DNA from: Treponema sp.
GTDB lineage: Bacteria > Spirochaetota > Spirochaetia > Treponematales > Breznakiellaceae
Assembly: GCA_031268125.1 (NCBI GenBank)
Contig: JAIRXT010000055.1
Span: 1 to 9,172, forward strand
Direction of reading: 5' to 3'
Length of the DNA: 9,172 bases
The notes below the pieces were generated by a model, which saw only the letters and a list, made by a program, of their open reading frames with translations, did no database searches and was not told the origin of the DNA. Position 1 is the stretch's first letter. Each line of letters opens with the position of its first letter. The position numbers and the translations under genes were made by a program. Below, piece by piece: positions 1-5,024 of the stretch.

Positions 1-674
1 AGGTCGTCCATGTAGCGGCCGTAATATTTTATTTTTAATTTCTCTTTTATAAAATGGTCTAATTTATTCGGATGGAAAATTGCCAAATCCTGGGACACCT
101 GGCTGCCCAGGCCCAGGGACTTTCCGGGGCCGAAGGCCGACACAAAGCGGCGTATCAGGTTTCTAATGTGCGGGTCGGTAATATACGTTTCCGCCTGCGT
201 AAAAAGCACGTCGTGCCGGATATTATCAAAATACTTTGAAAAGTCAATCAAAAGGGCATAGCCTTTGTTGGAAAAACCGTTCCGGCGGTAAAACCTGCCC
301 AGGTGGGTGATAAGGCGGCGCAGGGCGAAATGAACGCCTTTTCCCCTTACGGATGCGCCGTTATCGTAGATTAAGGGATAGGTAAGGATGGGGGTAAGGA
401 CATTATCACACAGGCATTTTTGTACGATCCGTTCCGATATATGGACGCTTTTTATATGGCGGATTTTCCCCCGCTCGTGTAAATCGAACTCCGCAAACCC
501 GCTCTGCACGTTCTCTCCGGCCAGCAGCTTCCGGTGAATACCGGCGATATTACGCAGGGCGTTGGCCTCAAACCGCTGGACCGATTCTTTCCAGGCGGCC
601 CCGCGCAGGGAGCGCTTAAAAGCGGCGTACAGATTATCGATGCCGGTAACCTGGGAAAAGTCATCATAGGGATA
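1..674 (-). CDS. Reverse transcriptase (RNA-directed DNA polymerase), partial, 3' end off window, start codon apparently lost
   Basis: My translation of the minus strand gives 224 uninterrupted codons from position 674 to the left edge. The protein begins YPYDDFSQV and carries reverse transcriptase landmarks in order: a basic N-terminal region, a finger region with ASVRGKG (about residues 107-113), motif A with the catalytic Asp in LIDFSKYFDNI (142-152), motif B as GLGSQVSQ (188-195), and the catalytic YMDD (221-224) just before the edge. Thumb and C-terminus are not visible. The SQ in motif B, rather than the QG...SP usual in group II intron enzymes, recalls diversity-generating retroelement and prophage-type reverse transcriptases; this assignment is from memory. 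Related proteins normally start a few residues before YPY, but here no ATG or GTG exists in frame. The frame stays open back to a TAG at 771-773 with one TTG at 753-755, inside antisense transposase sequence. The 5' end was probably replaced by the adjacent insertion-sequence remnant, so expression is doubtful. Confidence 0.85.
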
Positions 675-681
675 TGCGAAG

Positions 682-1080
682 ATGGAAGTGGCGGGGGATT
701 TGAAAAGCCGGACGGCGGCGGAGTTTGCCGGACGGGATATCGGGGAAGGTTCCAAAATCAGCAGTGATGCCTATAGTTCATATAAGAAAGCCTTTTCCGA
801 AGGGAACTATATCCATGAGCCAAAAAAGTTTGACAAAACAGACGGTGGACATCTGAAGTGGCTGCATACGATAGTATCGAATGCGAAAAGTTTTATACTG
901 GGAACCTATCATGGGCTTGCGGACATCCACTTTCAGGCGTACTTGGACGAATTTTGTTACTGGTTTAACCGGCGCAGTGTCGCTTCGGAATTATTCAATC
1001 GACTTGTCTATGCCTGCATTTCAACCGGTACGGTTACCCGTGACACCTTGTACGGCCACATGGCTACGGAAACTGGTTAA
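682..1080 (+). pseudogene. IS1595/ISXO2-type transposase, 5'-truncated remnant
   Basis: The 132 codons match the C-terminal half of an IS1595-family DDE transposase. Recognisable elements are VAGDLKSRTAAEF near the start, SSDAYSSYK with a likely catalytic Asp (residue 29), the H-x(4)-N stretch LHTIVSN followed by GTYHG (62-78), and YLDEFCYWFNRR (87-98), where the conserved Glu and Asn sit near the end of these proteins. Family members are usually roughly 250-330 residues, so the N-terminal zinc-ribbon region and the first catalytic Asp are missing. In frame, a TAG stop lies only five codons before the ATG (667-669), so no longer N-terminus can be recovered. The break falls within about 10 bp of the reverse transcriptase's recognisable N-terminus on the other strand. 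No terminal inverted repeats could be identified. An inactive remnant is the likeliest reading. Confidence 0.8.
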
Positions 1081-1165
1081 GAGTCATGTTATATTTTTAT
1101 AAGTTACTTAATATTAGTTTAGTATATAGTTTTTTTGGTCTATAAAAATTTACAAAATTCAGGAA

Positions 1166-1194
1166 TTGACAGGCATGATAAGAAAATTCAAAAT
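1166..1194 (+). promoter_or_regulatory. Weak candidate sigma-70 promoter upstream of the MATE gene
   Basis: A perfect -35 hexamer TTGACA (1166-1171) is followed after 17 nt by CAAAAT (1189-1194), a 4/6 match to the -10 consensus. The setting is an AT-rich stretch between the transposase remnant and the transporter gene. It would give a long leader of about 135 nt. It could equally be a leftover of the insertion sequence or chance. Confidence 0.3.
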
Positions 1195-1284
1195 AAATTG
1201 CGCCTAACAACCTGTTGCAGGGGCGGCGGATACGGCGCCTCAAACGAGCGAAAAAATGCGCCTATTCTGCCCGGCTGACCTTAC

Positions 1285-1304
1285 TTGCATCTTAATTGCA
1301 TCTT
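1285..1304 (+). repeat. Tandem direct repeat TTGCATCTT, 11-bp period
   Basis: TTGCATCTT occurs at 1285-1293 and again at 1296-1304, separated by AA. The 11-bp period places both copies on the same face of the helix. It lies 33-52 bp upstream of the MATE start codon, inside the probable leader or promoter region. It may be a two-site binding motif for a regulator; no regulator can be named. Confidence 0.5.
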
Positions 1305-1321
1305 GCCGGGAATCCTGATAT

Positions 1322-1335
1322 AACAGATATCTGTT
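1322..1335 (+). promoter_or_regulatory. 14-bp perfect palindrome abutting the MATE start codon
   Basis: AACAGATATCTGTT is its own reverse complement and ends one base before the ATG at 1337. It fills the place where a Shine-Dalgarno would be expected, and none is present; the nearest purine run, GGGAA, is about 24 nt upstream. As DNA it resembles a dimeric repressor operator. As RNA it could form a 5-bp stem with an AUAU loop that would affect ribosome access. Function is inferred only. Confidence 0.45.
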
Positions 1336-1336
1336 T

Positions 1337-2701
1337 ATGAAGATCAGCGCCCTGTTTAGCGATAGGATTTTTTACAAAAGCCTTTTTGCCATTGCCGTTC
1401 CTATCATGCTTCAAAACCTCATCAACTCCTTTGTGAACATCCTTGATACGGTAATGATAGGCCGCCTGGGAACCGTGGAAATTGCCGCGGTGGGCCTGGG
1501 GAATAACGTGTTCTTTTTTTACATGATCATCCTTTTTGGCATTTGTTCCGGCGGGGCGGTGTTTATCGCCCAGTTTTGGGGCAAACGGGACATTCCGGGG
1601 GTGCGGAAAACCGTGGGCCTCTGCTGTATTATCAACCTTTTTATTGGCAGCATCTTTACCCTTGCGGGGGTCCTTATCCCCAGGCAAATCATCAGCATTT
1701 ACTCCACCGATGCCGCGGTAATCGAGGCGGGGGCCCTGTACCTGCGTTATCTGGCCCCCTCGTTCCTCCCCTTCGCCCTGGCCCAGGTCATGGTCCTTTC
1801 CCTGCGCTCTGTCGAGGAGGTTAAGGCCCCTATGATGACGACGATCGCAGCCCTTTCGATCAACGCGGTACTCAACTGGCTGTGGATCTTCGGCATCGGC
1901 CCCTTCCCCGCCCTGGGGGTAGCGGGGGCCGCCCTGGCCACCACGGCGGCCCGTTTTACCGAGGCTCTGCTGCTGGTGGGGCTCAGTTACCGCAAAAAAT
2001 TCCCTATCGCCGGGAGTCTGCGGGAACTGTGCGCGTTTAACCGGACTTTTATCGCCCGTTTTACCCGGATTGTGGCGCCCGTGCTGGTCAACGAATTTAT
2101 CTGGTCCGCGGGAATCTCCGCCCAGAACATCATTTTTGCCCGGACCCATACCGACGCCATTGCCGCGTTTAACATCACCGGCTCCGTGTCCCAGCTTACC
2201 TGGGTGCTTTTTATCGGCCTGGGGAACGGGGTGGCGGTGCTTATCGGCAAAAAGATAGGGGAAGGGGACCACGCCGGGGCCCGGGACTATGCGTTAAAAA
2301 TCGTCTGTTTCGCCCCTCTTGCGGCGGTGGGGGCCGCCTTTGTGCTCATCCCCATTTCCTGGTTCATACCCCTTATCTTCAAGGTAAATGCGGGAGTGCT
2401 TTCCGCCGCGGCCCTGATGATAGTCATCCAGGCGCTGTTCTACCCCTGCAGGGCCTTTAACATGTCTATGGTAGTAGGTATTTGCCGGGCCGGGGGAGAT
2501 ACGGTGTTCTGCGGCTTCTACGATGTAGCCTTCATGTGGCTTATCGCCCTGCCGGCGGCGGCGGCGGCCAGCTTTTTCTTCCACGCCCCTTTCTGGCTCA
2601 TCTACCTGCTGATCGTGTCCGAGGAATTTTTCAAGCTCATCGCCGGCTTATGGCGCTTCCGCAGCGGTAAATGGCTCCACGATGTAACCGGGGGGCTGTA
2701 G
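1337..2701 (+). CDS. MATE-family multidrug/toxin efflux transporter
   Basis: This 454-residue protein is the usual length for a MATE (NorM/DinF-like) transporter, which exports drugs or metabolites in exchange for Na+ or H+ across the inner membrane. The N-terminus, with FYKSLFAIAVPIMLQNLINS then DTVMIGRLG (about residues 12-49), matches the conserved opening of the family. About 12 hydrophobic segments follow in two halves, the second beginning near VLVNEFIWSAG (about residue 250) with the typical P-x-x-x-x-E-x-x-W-like pattern. The start at 1337 fits the family and is the only ATG possible, since a TGA lies seven codons upstream in frame, but it has no Shine-Dalgarno and is preceded directly by a palindrome. 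The gene is convergent with the HAD phosphatase gene, with only 4 bp between the stop codons and no obvious terminator. The substrate cannot be told from sequence. Confidence 0.93.
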   Translation: MKISALFSDRIFYKSLFAIAVPIMLQNLINSFVNILDTVMIGRLGTVEIAAVGLGNNVFFFYMIILFGICSGGAVFIAQFWGKRDIPGVRKTVGLCCIINLFIGSIFTLAGVLIPRQIISIYSTDAAVIEAGALYLRYLAPSFLPFALAQVMVLSLRSVEEVKAPMMTTIAALSINAVLNWLWIFGIGPFPALGVAGAALATTAARFTEALLLVGLSYRKKFPIAGSLRELCAFNRTFIARFTRIVAPVLVNEFIWSAGISAQNIIFARTHTDAIAAFNITGSVSQLTWVLFIGLGNGVAVLIGKKIGEGDHAGARDYALKIVCFAPLAAVGAAFVLIPISWFIPLIFKVNAGVLSAAALMIVIQALFYPCRAFNMSMVVGICRAGGDTVFCGFYDVAFMWLIALPAAAAASFFFHAPFWLIYLLIVSEEFFKLIAGLWRFRSGKWLHDVTGGL

Positions 2702-2705
2702 CGCC

Positions 2706-3371
2706 TTAGCCGATCAGCGACGCGGCCTCCGCCAGGTCCGTACAGCGGCGCCACACCGCGGCCAAAACTTCCGCCGGGGGTTCCAGCAGGTCCTTGATAA
2801 AGACCGAGGGAATACCCGCCGCCGCCAGTGCCCGGAGTCCCGCAGGGGAATCTTCAAAGCCCAGACAGTCCCCCGGAGCGGCCCCCAGAAGTTCAGCGGC
2901 CCGCAAAAAAATGTCCGGGGCGGGCTTACCCTGCTCTACCTCGTCCCCGCAGACAATCACCCTGAAGCGCCCCGCCGGCAGTCCGGCCTTTTCCAGCTTC
3001 CAAAGAGCGGTTTCCCTGGCGGTAGAAGTAGCCAGCCCGTAGGGGATCTTGAGCCCTTCCAGCCTGTCCAGTATGACGGGAAGTCCCGGCCGCCAGCGGA
3101 TGCCGTCCCGCTCCGCGGTTTCGGTAATCAACCGGCGGAGTTCCTCCCGTATCTCCTGGTAGGGGAAATCCGGGCCGCATTCCTCCCGCATGATATTCCG
3201 GCTCGTCTTTTCGTCCACGCCGATGGTGCGGAGTACGGTTTCCGTCCTTATTTCCCAGCCCCTGTTGCGGGCGGCTTTAAGCCACAGATCCTTGACGGGC
3301 TGTTCGGTATCAAGCAGAAGACCGTCCATATCGAATATGACGGCCTTCGGCAAAAACGGTTCGTTCAACAT
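2706..3371 (-). CDS. HAD-superfamily phosphatase, beta-phosphoglucomutase-like (subfamily IA)
   Basis: This 221-residue protein has all four HAD motifs: FDMDGLLLDTE with nucleophile Asp14 and acid/base Asp16, the motif II Thr/Ser in LATST (113-117), Lys149 in GKPAPDIF, and GFEDSPAG (171-178) with the Mg-binding acidic residues. The cap inserted after motif I (about 24-100) is helical, as in the beta-phosphoglucomutase and phosphoglycolate phosphatase group. The enzyme probably acts in the cytoplasm on a small phosphorylated sugar or nucleotide; the substrate cannot be decided. The ATG lies 2 nt after the sigma factor stop codon and no strong Shine-Dalgarno is visible, so translation may be coupled to the upstream gene. 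It probably shares the sigma factor's promoter and therefore its regulation. Confidence 0.9.
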   Translation of the reverse strand: MLNEPFLPKAVIFDMDGLLLDTEQPVKDLWLKAARNRGWEIRTETVLRTIGVDEKTSRNIMREECGPDFPYQEIREELRRLITETAERDGIRWRPGLPVILDRLEGLKIPYGLATSTARETALWKLEKAGLPAGRFRVIVCGDEVEQGKPAPDIFLRAAELLGAAPGDCLGFEDSPAGLRALAAAGIPSVFIKDLLEPPAEVLAAVWRRCTDLAEAASLIG

Positions 3372-3373
3372 GA

Positions 3374-4258
3374 TTATGCTATGTAAGAATAAAGTACCCG
3401 CTGGCGGATGGGGTGCTGGAGCCGTTTGATGGCCTTTTTTTCAATCTGCCTAATCCGCTCCTTAGTCAGGTTAAAACGGCTGCCGATTTCCTTCAGGGAA
3501 AGGGGGCTGCAGTTTCCCAGGCCGTAGCGGAAACGGATAATATCCGCCTCTTTCCGGTCCAGGGTATCCAGCACGTTTTCAATATCCTGTTTCAAAGCCT
3601 GGTCCATCACGTACTTTTCCGGGGCTTCGTGCTGCTCATCTTCGATAAAGTCTTCCAGGGCGGAGGAATCCCGGTTTTCGGTATGGACCGGGTTATCCAG
3701 GGAGACGTGCTCCCGGCTGATATTCAACAACTCGGCCACATGGTCTTCATCCATGTTGAGAAGCCGGGCCACTTCCCGAATTTCCATTTCCGCCGAATGG
3801 CTGTCCTGTACCAGTTTGCGGGCCTTTTGGATCTGAACCAGTTCATTGGCCCGGTTCAGGGGCAGCCGGATCATCCGGGACTTCTCGCAAATAGCCTTGA
3901 GTATGGCCTGCCTAATCCACCACACCGCATAAGATATAAAATGGTATCCCTTATCCACATCGTAACGTTCTACCGCATTCACAAGCCCGATATTACCTTC
4001 ACTGATCAGGTCCATAATGCCCATACCCTGACCCTGATACTTCTTTGCCACATTTACCACAAAGCGCAAATTCCCGTTTACCAGTTTGTCCCGGGCCGCC
4101 TTGCTGCCTTTTGCCGCTTCACGGGCAGCTTCTTCCTCTTCCTCCCGGGAAAGCAGGGGAATCCGGTTGATTTCCCGCAAATAGGTAGAAAGAATGTTTT
4201 CGCCGGTGTCGAAATTTTCCCGTTCTGTCTTAGTCCGCTTCGTCTTTACTGCGGTCAT
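3374..4258 (-). CDS. Sigma-70 family RNA polymerase sigma factor, group-2-like (lacks region 1.1)
   Basis: The 294-residue protein begins almost directly with region 1.2 (about 20-50). Region 2 follows (about 51-125), with LISEGNIGLVNAVERYD and the -10 recognition stretch FISYAVWWIRQAI. Region 3 starts at SRMIRLPLNRANEL (127-140). Region 4 (about 220-285) has YGLG and the -35 recognition helix LTKERIRQIEKKAIKRL (264-280). The lack of region 1.1 and the short length suggest an alternative (RpoS/SigB-type group 2) factor rather than the main housekeeping RpoD, though the separate housekeeping gene is not in the window. The start is supported by GAGGAGG (4264-4270) seven bases before the ATG. 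A near-consensus sigma-54 promoter lies 33-48 bp upstream. The upstream gene groES ends with a terminator, so this gene and the following HAD gene form their own unit. I recall a sigma factor next to groES in T. pallidum (TP1012/TP1013). Confidence 0.95.
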   Translation of the reverse strand: MTAVKTKRTKTERENFDTGENILSTYLREINRIPLLSREEEEEAAREAAKGSKAARDKLVNGNLRFVVNVAKKYQGQGMGIMDLISEGNIGLVNAVERYDVDKGYHFISYAVWWIRQAILKAICEKSRMIRLPLNRANELVQIQKARKLVQDSHSAEMEIREVARLLNMDEDHVAELLNISREHVSLDNPVHTENRDSSALEDFIEDEQHEAPEKYVMDQALKQDIENVLDTLDRKEADIIRFRYGLGNCSPLSLKEIGSRFNLTKERIRQIEKKAIKRLQHPIRQRVLYSYIA

Positions 4259-4263
4259 TAATG

Positions 4264-4270
4264 CCTCCTC
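4264..4270 (-). promoter_or_regulatory. Shine-Dalgarno of the sigma factor gene
   Basis: GAGGAGG on the minus strand stands about 5 nt from the following bases and 7 nt from the ATG, a near-ideal ribosome binding site. It fixes the start at 4258 and lies inside the short leader predicted from the sigma-54 promoter. Confidence 0.85.
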
Positions 4271-4290
4271 GTGGTTTATGCCTAAAATAT

Positions 4291-4307
4291 TGCAAGAACC
4301 ATGCCAA
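4291..4307 (-). promoter_or_regulatory. Sigma-54 (RpoN) -24/-12 promoter of the sigma factor gene
   Basis: The minus strand reads TTGGCATGGTTCTTGCA. Against the sigma-54 consensus TGGCACG-N4-TTGCW it has one mismatch (C to T in the -24 box). The invariant GG (4304-4305) and GC (4292-4293) are separated by exactly 10 nt. Placing the GC at -12/-13 puts transcription start near 4280, giving a leader of about 22 nt that contains the Shine-Dalgarno, so the geometry is right for use. No convincing sigma-70 promoter was seen close by on this strand. Activity would require RpoN and an enhancer-binding ATPase, neither encoded in the window. Confidence 0.75.
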
Positions 4308-4403
4308 GGAGAGTGTGTTTGTTCAAAAAATCAGAAAAAACTTGACTATGGGGCGAAATTTAGCGATTTTCTTTATTGTAGAGGTCCAAAACCCGCCGCA
4401 GAA

Positions 4404-4416
4404 CCCGTTTCACGGG
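4404..4416. repeat. Small inverted repeat CCCGT-N3-ACGGG
   Basis: A 5-bp inverted repeat with a 3-nt centre in the intergenic region, about 100 bp upstream of the sigma-54 promoter. It is short enough to be chance and is recorded as a possible secondary protein-binding or hairpin site. Confidence 0.25.
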
Positions 4417-4464
4417 CCTTTTACCGGTGTTTTAGGCTGCGCAGGAGTTCAAAAAGACGGCCGC

Positions 4465-4484
4465 ATGGTTTCAAAAGAAACCAT
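4465..4484. promoter_or_regulatory. Candidate enhancer (UAS) for a sigma-54 activator: 8+8 inverted repeat
   Basis: ATGGTTTC and GAAACCAT form a perfect 8-bp inverted repeat around AAAA. It is centred about 195 bp upstream of the predicted transcription start of the sigma factor gene, in the 80-200 bp range typical of NtrC-type enhancer sites. It lacks a following T-run on either strand and lies beyond the groES terminator, so a terminator role is unlikely. The assignment as an enhancer is inference from position and symmetry. Confidence 0.4.
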
Positions 4485-4499
4485 TACAGACAAGATAAA

Positions 4500-4522
4500 G
4501 GTCAATTCGTCCTATTATGACC
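4500..4522. repeat. Inverted repeat GGTCA-N13-TGACC
   Basis: Two 5-bp arms separated by 13 nt lie between the 8+8 inverted repeat and the groES terminator. The spacing, about two helical turns between arm starts, would suit a dimeric regulator, but the arms are short. No function can be assigned. Confidence 0.25.
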
Positions 4523-4563
4523 CTTTTTCTCATGAATACCCAAAAACCGTGCCAAAATGACAC

Positions 4564-4594
4564 AAAAAAGCCCGGACGCCAGCGGCCGGGCTTT
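4564..4594 (-). terminator. Intrinsic terminator downstream of groES
   Basis: On the minus strand a perfect 9-bp stem (AAAGCCCGG pairing with CCGGGCTTT, 4567-4575 and 4586-4594) with a 10-nt loop is followed by a run of six T (4564-4569). It lies about 30 nt after the groES stop and separates groES from the sigma factor unit. The stem is symmetric, but the plus strand lacks a T-run, so it works mainly for the minus strand. Confidence 0.88.
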
Positions 4595-4622
4595 CCAGAT
4601 CCGGCTTTACCGGAACAAAACT

Positions 4623-4889
4623 CTACTCAATGATCGCAAGAATATCCTGCATCTTAAGGATCAGGTGATCGGTTCCATCGATCTTGATCTGGGTGCCGGC
4701 ATACTTGTCGTACAGGATCTTCTGGCCGGGGCTTACTTTGATAACTTCTTTGTCATCCCCCACCTCAACCACTACACCGCTTTGAGTTTTTTCCTGGGCG
4801 GTGTCGGGAATAATGATCCCCCCAGCGGATTTTGTTTCACTCTTTTCCAGCTTAACAATGACCCGGTCTGCCAAGGGCTTTACCTTCAT
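4623..4889 (-). CDS. groES: Co-chaperonin GroES (10 kDa chaperonin)
   Basis: The 88-residue protein is slightly shorter than the usual 94-97 and shows the family pattern throughout: VKPLADRVIVK at the N-terminus, then KSAGGIIIPDTAQEKTQSG (20-38), the mobile loop that docks on GroEL with its IIIP hydrophobic tripeptide, VVEVG, PGQKILYDKYAGTQIKID, and a C-terminal ILAIIE. GroES caps the GroEL cage in the cytoplasm and drives ATP-dependent folding. No groEL gene follows; the next gene is a sigma factor beyond a terminator. Separate groES and groEL loci are also known in Treponema and Borrelia. The start is backed by GGAGG (4895-4899). It is transcribed from its own promoter. Confidence 0.97.
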   Translation of the reverse strand: MKVKPLADRVIVKLEKSETKSAGGIIIPDTAQEKTQSGVVVEVGDDKEVIKVSPGQKILYDKYAGTQIKIDGTDHLILKMQDILAIIE

Positions 4890-4931
4890 ATAATCCTCCG
4901 TTCTGCTTGAGCTTTAAGATTTTATGTATTG

Positions 4932-4960
4932 AATATACAAAAACTGGATACCAGGGTCAA
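4932..4960 (-). promoter_or_regulatory. Strong sigma-70 promoter of groES
   Basis: On the minus strand TTGACC (4955-4960, 5/6) and TATATT (4932-4937, 5/6) are separated by exactly 17 nt. Transcription would start near 4925, giving a leader of about 36 nt with a GGAGG ribosome site. The spacer contains a small dyad, CTGG-ATA-CCAG (4944-4954), next to the -35, a possible operator. No CIRCE element (the HrcA operator) is visible. Confidence 0.8.
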
Positions 4961-5024
4961 GAAAATTTTTATAAATCGCCGTATCATGTTCGGACGCGGT
5001 TCAAACAGCGGCCGATCCCGGTCC

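Larger units (their letters stand above)
4259..4622. other. Intergenic region between groES and the sigma factor gene (364 bp), regulatory rather than coding
   Basis: Reading along the minus strand, the stretch contains the groES terminator, two inverted repeats, a third short one, the sigma-54 promoter and the sigma factor leader. It is less GC-rich than the flanking genes, with many A/T runs. A 99-codon plus-strand open frame (4261-4560) covers most of it but resembles nothing I know and overlaps these signals. I see no RNA gene. Confidence 0.55.

Noticed and set aside
452..667. 71-codon minus-strand open frame at the left end
   Set aside because: It overlaps the reverse transcriptase in another frame and shows no domain; the reverse transcriptase frame carries motifs A, B and C.
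1292..2272. 326-codon minus-strand open frame across the MATE gene
   Set aside because: Composition is rich in Gly, Asp, His and Lys with no domain, whereas the opposite strand encodes a clear MATE transporter.
2552..2570. GCG/GGC triplet run in the MATE gene as a microsatellite
   Set aside because: It encodes a short poly-Ala stretch in a transmembrane helix of a GC-rich gene and needs no special explanation.
3413..4261. 282-codon plus-strand open frame antisense to the sigma factor gene
   Set aside because: The minus-strand frame has unmistakable sigma-70 regions 1.2 to 4.2; the antisense frame is a shadow of its codon use.
4342..4370. Plus-strand TTGACT with GATTTT 17 nt downstream, as a promoter for an antisense or small RNA
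   Set aside because: The -10 is poor and no terminator or gene follows in that direction; the groES terminator stem lacks a plus-strand T-run.
4261..4560. 99-codon plus-strand open frame filling the groES-sigma intergenic region
   Set aside because: No ribosome site, no recognisable domain, and it overlaps the sigma-54 promoter, leader and inverted repeats on the other strand. Better explained as chance.
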